NCBI RefSeq assembly: GCF_036250065.1
Contig: NZ_CP109199.1
Location: 5,022,001-5,086,000, forward strand
Direction: 5' to 3'
Length of the DNA: 64,000 nucleotides
Source: Micromonospora sp. NBC_01699
GTDB taxonomy: Bacteria > Actinomycetota > Actinomycetes > Mycobacteriales > Micromonosporaceae
The notes under the pieces were generated by a model, which saw only the letters and a program-made list of their open reading frames with translations, made no database searches and was not told the DNA's origin. Position 1 is the stretch's first letter; each line of letters begins with the position of its first letter. The position numbers and the translations under genes were made by a program. Shown in pieces: positions 27,963 to 38,300 of the stretch.

Positions 27963-29060
27963 TCACGGGGGCGGGAGCAGGTCGATCAGGAACTCCTGGT
28001 CCGCCTCTCCGCTGCAAGGTTCGTGCACCGCCTCCGCACCCGCCACGGCGCTGTTGCCAACCAGACCGACGCACATCCCGGCGTAGACGGGCCGTAGGCG
28101 GTAGCGCGCCGCAGCCGCCTCACCAAACGGCTCGACCTTGAATAGCTGCTCACGGCGGGTATCACTGCAATCGTCCCAAGGCTCGAACATGCCCATGGCG
28201 GCACCACCAACACGCAGAGTGAGGCAGCCTATGCCCTCCACGGGATTGTGCCACTCGATGTACATCGCCTCGACGCCGACCGGTTCGAGATAGGTACGCG
28301 GCGGCACGGCTGACGCGCAGGGCCGCAGCGCGGCGACGGCATGGGGGTAGCTACCGCTACGGTCCCGCCCCTCGGTGAGGCAGAGGTCGGGTGACGCGCT
28401 CGGGCGAATCTGCGCCCAACTACCGGCATCTCCCAGGACCAGCCCCGCGATCGGCACATTGGTCATGGTCGCCGAGGATCCGGGCGCGGACGCAGGCTCG
28501 TCCGCCATACCGGACACCAGGACGTACCCGCCGATGCCCAGCCCGGCCAGGACGAGAACTCCGGTCAGGAGGAGGACCGCGGCCCGGCTCACCGGCACCG
28601 GGGTCCTCCGCCGTCGGGTGGGTCTGGGCGGCTCCGGTGGCCGAGGCCCGGACTCCGACGGCGTCGACGGAAGTCCGGGCTCGTCGTCGGTCAGGTCGGT
28701 CAGGTCGGTCAGGCCATCGGGGCCGTCCGGTGGCGGCGCGTCGTCCTTGCCCATTGCGAGACGTCGGCGAGCGGAGAGCCACCGCTGCACATCGGTGTCA
28801 CCCAGGCCGCACGCCCTGGTAAGCGCATCGACAAGTTGCTCACGCGGCAAGGTGGACCGACCCAGGGCGCTGGCGATGGTGCTGCTCGGCAGGAAGTCAC
28901 CGGCCGCCGCCGCCTTTGCCTCCAGTTGCCGGTACGTCAGGCCAGACCACAACCGCAGACGACGCAACGCTGCTACGAACTCGTCAGCAGCCCGCGCATG
29001 CTCTGGCTGAGGTGGACCTGCCGCCGGATCGACCGACTCTTCGGGAACATCTGCGACCAT
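27963..29060 (-). CDS. XRE-type HTH protein with TM segment and extracellular lectin-like domain
   Basis: 365 aa from ATG 29060 (MVADVPEES). Residues 20-90 form the HTH seen in many actinomycete STAND/kinase-like sensors (FVAALRRLRLWSGLTYRQLE, ALGRSTLPREQLV). Then come an acidic/proline linker with a LTDLTDLTDD repeat, one membrane segment near 165-190 (AAVLLLTGVLVLAGLGIGGY) and an outside domain with six cysteines (DLCLTEG, LRPCAS, GIGCLTL, DDCSD, AGMCVGLV, HEPCSGE) spaced like a ricin-type/RICIN-like lectin. It likely links an external ligand to a cytoplasmic DNA- or protein-binding domain. The signalling route is not known. Confidence 0.82.
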   Translation of the reverse strand: MVADVPEESVDPAAGPPQPEHARAADEFVAALRRLRLWSGLTYRQLEAKAAAAGDFLPSSTIASALGRSTLPREQLVDALTRACGLGDTDVQRWLSARRRLAMGKDDAPPPDGPDGLTDLTDLTDDEPGLPSTPSESGPRPPEPPRPTRRRRTPVPVSRAAVLLLTGVLVLAGLGIGGYVLVSGMADEPASAPGSSATMTNVPIAGLVLGDAGSWAQIRPSASPDLCLTEGRDRSGSYPHAVAALRPCASAVPPRTYLEPVGVEAMYIEWHNPVEGIGCLTLRVGGAAMGMFEPWDDCSDTRREQLFKVEPFGEAAAARYRLRPVYAGMCVGLVGNSAVAGAEAVHEPCSGEADQEFLIDLLPPP

Positions 29061-29064
29061 CCAC

Positions 29065-29499
29065 TTAATATGCCCCAACCACCCGGCGGAGCGACACACG
29101 CTGTGCTTCCCCACCTCCGGCATAGGCCTGAACGCTCCTGACTGAGGACCGGAGAGGTCGTTGATGGACGACCGCAGGGGACCGGTGGTCCAGGTGTCCG
29201 TGCCGGATCGCCCACCTCTCGGCGATCCGCTCGCAGGAGTCGATGGGAACGCCCCAGTGCTCGTTCAGCGTGTCGGCAACCCAGCGGCCGGCTGCCTGCC
29301 CGTCGCTGAAGCCGAACCTTTCGTCGAGCGCGTGGTGGGGGTCCTGCGCCTCCCACAGCATCTCCAGGACCGGCACCTGCGATTCGACCATGCAGCGTAT
29401 CTCATCACAGGACCGTCGCCAGGCGCCGTCGGGCGACCACGTGGAAAACATGAACGTGCTGCGCACCGACGACATGGAACAGGACTTCGGCTCGTGCAC
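29065..29499 (-). pseudogene. Truncated phosphotransferase-like N-terminus
   Basis: A 144-codon frame whose first 95 residues look like a real protein (FSTWSPDGAWRRSCDEIRC, SQVPVLEMLWEAQDPHHALD, GRWVADTLNEHWGVPIDSCE) and resemble, from memory, the start of actinomycete aminoglycoside-phosphotransferase-like proteins. After ERI the sequence becomes low-quality (HRSPAVVHQRPLRSSVR) and stops right before the XRE gene. No HGD or DxD kinase motif follows. A decayed fragment is most likely; a short intact protein of unknown role cannot be excluded. Confidence 0.45.
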
Positions 29500-29777
29500 G
29501 CGGGGTTGGTCTCGGTCGGCACCGCATTCGGCCGTTTCCCTGCTCGATGAGCCGATTGCTTTCGTGAGCCGCGATCACGACAGCGCTGGCAAAGCTGTCC
29601 GCGAGGACCCCCCCGGTCTGATGCGCCGCCGCGACGCGCCGGCGCGCATATGCCAGACGTATGGCGAGCGTATGGCGGCCGTATCAATGGCGTGGCCGAG
29701 CATCGAATCAGCGCCACTTCCGGTGCTCTCCCCCGCCGATCGGCGGGGAACGGTTTTGTCGATCGATGGAGGGTCTG

Positions 29778-30160
29778 ATGCCAGGAATGTCCCGTCGCCG
29801 GGCCGCGGTGCCGACGCTGGTCGGCCTCGTCGCGGTCGGCATCGCCCTCGGCGTCATTGCCGGGTGGGCGGTCATCACCAACGGGACGGGTGCCGCCGAG
29901 GACGCACCGGCCTCCGATGGTCAGCCGGTCGCCGCCAGTGATGACGAACTGCTCCACCGGGCCTCGGAGCGGCTGATCGCGCGGTGCATGGCCCGGCACG
30001 GGTTCACGTACGAGGAGCAGCCGCCGTCGCCGACGGACCGGGACTTCCGCTACGTGCTCGACGATGTCGGGTGGGCCCGCGAGCACGGGTACGGAACCCT
30101 GGTCGACAGGGGTCGCGAGCGGGACCAGGATGCCAACCCTATTTCCTCTCGGCCCGGAGG
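29778..30160 (+). pseudogene. Membrane-anchored hypothetical protein, cut off at island edge
   Basis: ATG 29778 has GGAGGG 5-6 nt upstream. Residues 10-35 are a signal anchor (TLVGLVAVGIALGVIAGWAV). The outside part matches a pattern I know from actinomycete proteins of unknown function (RCMARHGFTYEEQPPSPT, FRYVLDDVGWAREHGYGTL). Reading remains plausible through RERDQDANP, about 30145, and then runs antisense into the helicase gene whose stop is at 30164. Relatives are longer. The abrupt loss marks the left junction of the defence island. Confidence 0.7.
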
Positions 30161-30163
30161 GAA

Positions 30164-32344
30164 CTATAGGCGCTGGACCACCAAAAGCTCATCGCGAGCA
30201 CGGGTAGCGGCCACGTATACCAATGACCGTGCGCGCAGCTCGGCGTCGTGCCGCTCGATGTCATCCAGGCTGTCGAGCCTGGCCTTCTCGGTAGCCGACT
30301 CAAAGCCGACATCGGCGAGTACGACCTTGGCGAACTCCATGCCTTTGGCCCTGTGCATGGTCATCACGAGCACCCGGCCTTCCCCCGGGCGGTCGCGGTC
30401 GACTGCACGTGCCGGCACGCCGCGCTCGTTGAGCGCGTTGACAACTCGTTCACGCTGGAACTTGTCGTGTACGAGGACGGCGATCGTCTCGGGTGTCGCT
30501 CCGCCGTCAAGCCAGGGGCGGATACGGTCAGCGATCGTGTCTAGTTCGGCGATGAGCGACTCCACACTTTCCACCGCTGGCGCCGGCCCCGATCGCGCCG
30601 AGCGATAGCCGGTGATCTCCGCCTGGTCTTCGAGGTCGACGTAGTCGCAGCCGTCGAGCATTGCCATCGCGTAGCGCAGGTTCTGCGCGGTGGTGCGGTA
30701 GTTGAGGGTGAGCCGCTGCGAGCGGCCGACAATCTTGATGCCGTATCGACCCAAGACGGTTCGGTTGCCGTAGATGCGCTGGTGGGAGTCCTCGGCAATG
30801 AACAGGTCATCCTCACCCTCGGCGACCAGGGCGCGCAGCATCTGCCAGTGTGTCGGTGACAGGTCCTGGCCTTCGTCGACGAGCACGTGGTCGGCTTGGC
30901 CGCCGGTGGCCGTCAGGTGGGCGGCGGCGACGGCGGCTGCCTCGGCGAAGTCGAGAGTGCCGTCGATGCGGCACTGCGCCCGGTAGGCAGCGATCAGCGC
31001 CCACACGCTGTCCCGTTTGGCTCGGTCGAGGGCAACCCCGCGGCCGGGCCGGCGGACGCGGCGGTACTCGTTCTCGTTCTTGACCTTGTTGGGCAGGACG
31101 ATCAGCGCGTATTCGGCGCTGAGGAAGGTCTCGTTGGCGATCTCCGGCGGCAGCGGGGTAGCCGACGCTTCGATGACCTCCCGCCACCGGCCAGTAGGGG
31201 TCCGCCCTGTGGGGGTGGATCGAGCATCGCCTAGGACGGTCTGGGCGGCATCGGCGATGCCGGTGCCAGCGGCGCGGATTACGGCGGCGGCCAGGGCGTC
31301 GACCCCGGCCACGTACACCCCGTGTGTGTTGAGGGCGGTCGCCTGCGGCACCGTCGGGTCGAGTTGGGCGAGGCCGTCACGCAGGGCGCCGGCCAGGTTC
31401 GTGGTGAACGTCGTCAGTACGAGCCGGGCGTCGGGTTGTTCGCGAGCCAGCACGCGAGCCCGGTGGATGAGCACGACGGTCTTGCCGGTGCCGGCGCCCC
31501 CGGAGAGCCGGAAGGGTCCCTGGTAGCGGCGCACGGCGTAGCGACGCTGCTCGGGGTGCAGGAACACCCGCCACAAGCCGAAGTCGCCCTTTTCGATGAT
31601 CCGGCGGAGTTCCTCCTGGCCGTCGATGAACGCGAATTGCGCCTGGGCGGCGGGTTGCTGGAGCGAGCGCAGCAGGTCGGCGTCGTCATCACCTGATTGT
31701 TCGGGCGCTTCTAGGTGAAGCCGCTCGGCGATGGTGTCGATCGAGTCCTGAGTGGCGAGGTCGACCAGGAGGAGGCCCAGCCACCCTTCGTGGCGTTGAG
31801 CGAGGTCGAGGATGGCGTCCTCGTCCGGCGCGGCCAGTGCTCGCTCGGCGACATCGGCGGGGACGCCGAGCCGGTCGACAAGGTCGCCGCGGGTGCGCCC
31901 GAGCCGGCCCAGCAGAGGCTGCGCCGGGAAGACGAGGGATTCCGCCGGCCGGGACGGTGCAGGAGGGGCAGCGGCGGGCGGTGTAGCCGGTGGCGCGGTA
32001 GCCGGCCAGGATGCGGGTTCGGCCTGCTCGATCTGCGGTAGACCGTTAATCGGGTTGACCTTGAGGCGGACCCGCGCGGCCACGGAAATGGCGTCGTCGT
32101 GGGGCCAGACGCCGTGGATGACGTAGTGGCTCTCCCCCGCGCCGTCGAGCCGGAACATCACCGCACGCCAGAACTGGTCGACGCGGCCGGTTCGGACGCG
32201 GGAGTCGGCCGCACCGGCAATCGGCTCGACGTGCAGGCCGGGGGCGGTGTCGTCGGCGGAGAGCTTCTGTAGGAAGGTCATCGCTTTGGCCTTGACCGAG
32301 CCGTCGATCTTGACGGGCCACTTCGTCATGATGATGGTCGACAT
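30164..32344 (-). CDS. UvrD-like SF1A helicase with N-terminal RelE/ParE-like domain
   Basis: 726 aa. Its ATG overlaps the stop of the upstream giant helicase gene by one base (TAATG), so translation is coupled. Residues about 5-105 (KAKAMTFLQKLSADDTAPGL, RTGRVDQFWRAVMFRL, YVIHGVWPHDDA) have the length and strand order of the RelE/ParE toxin fold. Then comes an Ala/Pro linker, and the helicase from about 225: Walker A GGAGTGKTVVLIHRAR near 285, motif II LVDEGQDLS near 490, motif III QRIYGNRTV, motif IV LTLNYRTT, and motif VI VYVAATRARDELLV near 712. Expected activity is ATP-driven DNA translocation or unwinding. It is the last gene of the minus-strand defence operon. Confidence 0.9.
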   Translation of the reverse strand: MSTIIMTKWPVKIDGSVKAKAMTFLQKLSADDTAPGLHVEPIAGAADSRVRTGRVDQFWRAVMFRLDGAGESHYVIHGVWPHDDAISVAARVRLKVNPINGLPQIEQAEPASWPATAPPATPPAAAPPAPSRPAESLVFPAQPLLGRLGRTRGDLVDRLGVPADVAERALAAPDEDAILDLAQRHEGWLGLLLVDLATQDSIDTIAERLHLEAPEQSGDDDADLLRSLQQPAAQAQFAFIDGQEELRRIIEKGDFGLWRVFLHPEQRRYAVRRYQGPFRLSGGAGTGKTVVLIHRARVLAREQPDARLVLTTFTTNLAGALRDGLAQLDPTVPQATALNTHGVYVAGVDALAAAVIRAAGTGIADAAQTVLGDARSTPTGRTPTGRWREVIEASATPLPPEIANETFLSAEYALIVLPNKVKNENEYRRVRRPGRGVALDRAKRDSVWALIAAYRAQCRIDGTLDFAEAAAVAAAHLTATGGQADHVLVDEGQDLSPTHWQMLRALVAEGEDDLFIAEDSHQRIYGNRTVLGRYGIKIVGRSQRLTLNYRTTAQNLRYAMAMLDGCDYVDLEDQAEITGYRSARSGPAPAVESVESLIAELDTIADRIRPWLDGGATPETIAVLVHDKFQRERVVNALNERGVPARAVDRDRPGEGRVLVMTMHRAKGMEFAKVVLADVGFESATEKARLDSLDDIERHDAELRARSLVYVAATRARDELLVVQRL

Positions 32345-35300
32345 TAGTGCTCCCCGCGGTCGTTGGTACCAGTCAGTGCCGCGACGACGGCGTCCGGATC
32401 CGGCTGTACGACCTGCCAGCCGGCGGAGCTGAGGTCGGTGCGGTCCTCGTCGGGCATGTCGTAGAGGTCGACGGCGATACGCAGGCGCGGCCAGCAGATG
32501 TCCATCGGGATACCTTGCGGGCCTTCCACACCGATTAGCGGTGCGTCGAGGCCGCCGTGGATGGCGAGGAGCCGGATCAGGTCGCGCTCGACACCCGGCG
32601 CGGCCGACTCGTACGCAGATGCCCAGCTCTCGTCCATGCCGTCGGGAAGCCCGTCGGAGGCGACTGGTTCCGGCGTGGCAGCGGCCGTGGCCGGGCTACC
32701 CACTCGGCTGACGGTCGTGATGACGGTGGGCCAGTCCCGCAGCGACATCGCATTGGAAAGCTGCAGCCATAGCCGCCAGGCGTCGGCGTGCGCGGCGTCG
32801 AGGGCCTGTTCCCGGTCGTCGAGCACAAGCGCAGCGTGCACTGCCGTCTTCGTCGGCTCGACGACGACGGCGAGAGCGCCGAACTGCCGTACCAGGAGGG
32901 TCCGCTCGCCGGAAGGCAACTCCTCGGCGAGCAACGCGGCGCGTCCGACCGCCGAAAGGCTGATCCCGTCGCCGTAGGTGCGGCGGGACCGGCCGTCGAC
33001 CAAAAACATCGGTACGGCCCGCGCGACGATTCCCAGGTCCGCGGGCCTGGGCGCGGACACCCAGGCGAGCAGCCAGGAGATGGGGCCGGCTCGCAGCCCT
33101 TCGTACGCACTCGGCGCGGCCTGGAACGGGGCCTGCTTGATCAGTTTGGTTACCGTCGCCTCGGAGAACCAGGCTGGGACGGTCGGAGTCTCCTGCTCGG
33201 CGGCGGCGATGTCGGCCGCGGTGACCGCCAGGACAATACGGCCGGTGTCGCGCAGGATCTGCCGTTTCTCGGCATCGTCGGCGAGCCGGTTGCGGGACGC
33301 TACGGCGTGGAAGGCATGACCGTCGGTGAAGACGGCAACGGCCGGCACGGAGGTGTCGTTGGATTCCAGCAGGAAGTCCGGGCGGGAGTTCTCGACGTTG
33401 ACCTGCGGGGTGAGGGTCCATTGGCGTTGGTCGCCGGGCAGGGTGAAACGCAGCGCGTTGCCCCACGGTTTCGGCACCTCGATGGTGGCTGCCCCGATCG
33501 CCTTCAGCCGCCGCGCGATCAGCTTGCGGAAGCGTTGTTCGAGGTGCGATTCGGGGTTGTCCTGCGGTGGAGTCTCGACAAGCGTCCACGGTGGGCCATC
33601 GGCGGTGTCGGCATCCTCGCCCAAACCGAGCAGGTGGGCGAGATGCCGTTCGGCGGCCGCACGGGACGTACGGCGCAGTGCGGCGGGCAGGGTGAACGGC
33701 AGCAGACAGCGGTGGCAGGCGAGGCGTTCCTCATGCCGGCATTCGCAGTCGTGCACCCGCCGCCAGGCGCGCGTGAGTAGGTCGCGCAGGCGGTCCGGGG
33801 CGGCCAGGTCGGCCAGGTACCCAGTGCCACCGGGAACCACGTCGTGCAGCAGCAGTGCGTCGTGGTTGTCGATGCCGTCGCTGAGGGTGGGGTCGACGAC
33901 GTGCTCGACCCGCAGGTGGTCGGGGTGCCCGCCGATCTGTTCGCGCAGCCCGAGCAGGACGGCCGCGGCCAGGCTCGGCACGGCGAAGTCGTCGCCGAGG
34001 GTGACCGCGTACGGCAGGCGCAGCAGTAGCCCCTGGGTGCGCAGGGTGCGGGATAGGGCGACCGCCGTGGTGTTCTCCACGGCTGCCTTCCGGTACGGGC
34101 ACCAGGCGCGGTGTTCGTGCGGGCGATTGCGGCCCGTGTCGGTGTCAAGCTTGCCGCATCCGCTGCACACGCGGAACAACGCGCCGGTGCGTTCGTCAGC
34201 CGATATGATCCGCGACGTGCCGTGACCGGGGACGCCGACGTTTAGCCAGCGCAGGTCCATGCTGCGTAGATAGGTGCAGCCCAGCCCGGTGTTCTCGGCG
34301 AACCACTTCGCCGCGATGCCGGCCGGGTCGATGTCGGCGGCCGTGATGAGCTGGAACGGGATGCGGTCGCGCTGGTCACGCCGGTCGGAGATCTTCACCT
34401 CGTCGCGGCGCACCTCGGCGGAGACATGGGACAGTTCGACGACGTCGAGGCGCTGGCCCGTGTCGGCGATGCCGGTGCTGCCGCAACGCGGGCACTTGGC
34501 GATCTGCTGTTCCTGGCCGGTGGCTGCAATGTCGGCGGCGTAGCCGCAGGCGGGGCAGAACACCCAGGGGCGGATGGATTCGCCGTCGATACCAAGGTCG
34601 ATCGCGTCGACGGCGATCTCCCAGCCGCGGGCGTAGAAGGTGGCGCCGGGGGCGAACTCGCGGATGGCCTGCGCCGATCCGCGCTGGAATTGGGCGCTGT
34701 CGCTTTCGAACTCGCCGGAGTCGGGGTTGGTCCAGCTGATTCCGACGGCGAGGGTGACGGTGTCGTCGAGCAGCGTGTAGTTGGGCAGCAGTCCGTGTTC
34801 CTCCAGGACGCTGATCCAGTATTCGCCGCGCAGGTGCCCGAGTTGCCCCCCTATCAGCTTGCGGGTGGTCTTGGCCGACCGCAACGCCCGCTTGTCGTCG
34901 TCGGTGACGGCCGGAGACCCGGCCTTGGCCTCCAGTTCGGGTAACACCTTGTTGATCTCGGTCTGACGCCGCCTGAGTGTCTCGACGGTCTGCTGCCAGC
35001 GCCGACTGGCCGCGTGCACGTGCCCGGCGAACAGGCTGGTGCCGGCGCCGGCCGCAGGGCTGACCCAGTCGGTGAGCGCATCGACCGTGGACGCGGGCAA
35101 TGACCCGAAGGTGTCGGTGAACCGGCGCACCGCAGCGGCACCGCCCGTCTCGGCGACGGCGATGAGTTCGCCGAGGAACGAGTCCGGGTCGCTGGATCCG
35201 ATGGCCTTCTGCGCGCTGGTCGGGTGGGTGTGCCGCTGGTCACGAGCCATGTCGTCGATGAGGCAGGCGGTGAACTGGCGGCGGAGGATCTCCTCGGCGC

Positions 35301-38300
35301 TCAGGTAGGTGGCGGGCGGGCGAACCTCGCCGTTGATGACCGACAGCGGGTCACCGAGCTTGGGAAGCTGGTCGCCGCGCCCAGTGAGGTAGGCCAGGTT
35401 GAGGGCGTTGCCGGTGAGACGTCCGGCCCGCCCGACCCGTTGCAGGTAGGACGCGACGGTGCGGGGCAGCGACGAGAGCAGGACCGTGGACAGGTCGCCG
35501 ATGTCGATGCCCATTTCCAGGGTGGGGGTGGCGACCAACACGTTGGGTGCCTGCGGCTCGGTCGAGGACTTCTTGAAGCCGTCCTCGTAGCTCAGCCGGG
35601 TGGCGTCATCGAGCAGGCTGGTGTGCTCGCGCGCAACGATCCGGCGCATATCCGGGGAGGCGTAGAGCCGGCGGTAGAAGTTGTCGGCCAGGGCTTCCCG
35701 GGTCAGCCGGCCGTGGCAGCGCACCAGCATGCACGGCGCGCCGTCGAGCTGGTCGACGGTGGTGCGGCTGCCCGGCACCAGCGCCCGGCAGGTGTCACAG
35801 GCCAACAGGTGGCGTTTGGCGGTGAGGTCGTCGAGCCGCGCCGGGGCGACCACGACGCCCGACGGCGGGATCGCGTAGACGGTGGCGCCGCTCTGGCTGG
35901 TGACGGTGGTGAGGACACCGTCGCGGGCGAGCCGGTCGAGCAGCAGCCGGGTGAGCCGCCCGCCATCGGCCGGGCTGACCGACAGCGCCCGCGAGGTCCA
36001 GCGCGCGTACCAGGACTGGGCCGAGGTGACGGCGTCCAGGTCGCTGTCGCGGACCGGGTTGGCGGAGCCGCCGACACGCGGGTAGCTGGGGGCCGGCCGC
36101 GTGTTGGGGAAGGCGGGCATGCCGTCGCCTCGGGGCCGCCCGCCCCAGATGGACCAGCGGTTGCCGTCCTCCTGACGGAAGGTGGTGAACCAGGGATGGT
36201 CGATGGCACCCTGTGCCCGCATCCGGTCCAGGACGCCCCGCACCCACCGCACGAGCGTCTCGTCGGCCGGCTCGGCCGCGTCCGCGCCGAGTGGGCCCTG
36301 CACGGCGAACCCGGTCAGCACGGCTCGGGCGGCGGCGGCCATCCGGGTTGGTGGGCCGGCCTCCACCTCGACGGTGGCGGCACCTGTCAGTTCGAGGGTC
36401 CGCCCGGTGCGCGAGTTCATCCCGAACTCCAGGACCACGTCGAGGGCGAGCCGTTTCCGGACCCGCGACATCACCCGGGCGGGCACCCCCCGCAGGGTTT
36501 TCGACGTCCAGAACGGGATGAACGACTCCCTGTCGACGCAGTCGGGGCCGAGCAGGCGGTAGCGGTGGAAATCGTCCTCACCGGTGCGCTGGATCGCGTC
36601 CTCGACCAATGCGTCCAGGGTGAGGGTGCCGGGGGCGATCGCGGCGTTGAGCGCGGCGCGCAGGGTCAATGTGTGCGAGCGGGCCTCCACGAAACCGGCC
36701 CGGTGCGCGGCGTCCTGCACAGAGTCGGTAAAGACCAGGGCCTTTTTTTCCCGTACGTCCAGCGCCGCCGACCCGAACAGGGTGGACAGTGACACCGACA
36801 GCAGGGTGGCGATGGCGCTGCCGAGGAAGCGGATGCCGTCCGGCTGGGCACAGGACGGACAGGTGTCGTCGCGCGCGTGCTCGTCGGCGTCCCGGCCGGC
36901 GCTGGTGAGCACCGGCAGGATCCACCCGTCGCGCAGGTCGGGGTCGTCGTCGGAGGGGGCGGCGGTCAGCAGTTCCCGACCGCGTACGGAAAACCAGGCC
37001 AGCCCGTCGGGGTGCGCGGCCCCGTCGTAGGACGCGTTGGCTTCGGCCGGCGCGTACAGCAGGGCCCGGAAGCGCCCTTCCCGGGTGGCATGGTTACGCC
37101 GGATGGTCTCGTCGTCGACGGCGAGGCCGGTGCCGACCGGGGCGAGCGCGACCCCCCAACCGGACCGGCCACAGAACCGGCAATAGATGGCCGGGAACGA
37201 CGGCCGGATGTCCTCGGTGTCCCCGCCGGCCACGGGGGGCCCGTCGTCGCCCCAGCGGAACCGGGCGGTGGTGTCGGCGGCCCGGTCGATGCGGGTGAGT
37301 TCGCGTACCCACAGGTGCACGTCGACGGCGAGGGCATCCCGTCCGACGACCGCCCGGATGTGTCCGAGGGCCGCTACCACGGCGGTGATCGCCTGCGCCC
37401 AGTCGGTGTCGAAGCCGCCCGCGGCTAGGCGGGAGGTGCGCCGGTCGGCCTGTCCCGCGATCCGGCGGACCAGGTCGTCGACGCTGACCGCGTCGGCGGT
37501 CTCGTAGGTCAGTTCCTGTACCAACGGATGCGCTTTGGCCAGGGCGAGCAGCAGGTCCGGCCCGGCCGCGGTGAGCTGGTCGCGGTCACCGGACCAGAGA
37601 AGGCCGAGGATGGTACGGGCGAGAGCCGCGCCGTCCGGGTCGGCGCCGAGCGTCTCGACGGCCGCGCGTACCTCATCGGCCCGGAACGCGGCCGCGACGA
37701 CGAACCCGGCCTCGGCGACGACGGCCTCCGCGTCGCCCACCCATTCGGCGAGGTCCTTCCGAGACTCGGTCACCACCGCGTCGGCGGGGAAGGGCTCACC
37801 GAACACGGTCTCGGCGAAATCGAGCATGGCGCCCGGATCGCCCTTGTCCCCCAGGGTCGCCGACGTCGCCACCGGGGTGATCAGCCCCAACGGTCGGGAC
37901 CACGCGGCCTCGGTGAGGGCCGGGTCGTCGTCCCGCCAATGGCTCTTCAGCGCCAGCCCGAGACGGCGCAGCAGCATGGCTACATCGGTGCCCTGCGCGC
38001 CGTCGTAGGTGTGGAACTCGTCGAGCACCAGGTAGCGCAGGCTGGTCGCGGACTGCCGCCACAGGCTCTGGTCCTCGTGGCGCAGCAGCAACTGGTCGAG
38101 CATCTTGTAATTGGTGAGCAGAATGTCGGGCGCGGTGTCCCGGATGACCCCCCGGTCGGTGATCAACCCGTGCGAGGTGACCATCGTCCGGGGTTTGCCC
38201 TTCTCTCCGGTGTAGAGCGCCGCGGTGATCGACGCCAGCTCCGGGTGGCCGGTTAGCAGCCCGGCGAGACGGCCGGCCTGGTCGTTGGCGAGCGCGTTCA

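Noticed and set aside
35224-36792. 522-codon plus-strand frame
   Set aside because: Antisense to the DUF1998 helicase; composition typical of GC-rich shadow frames.
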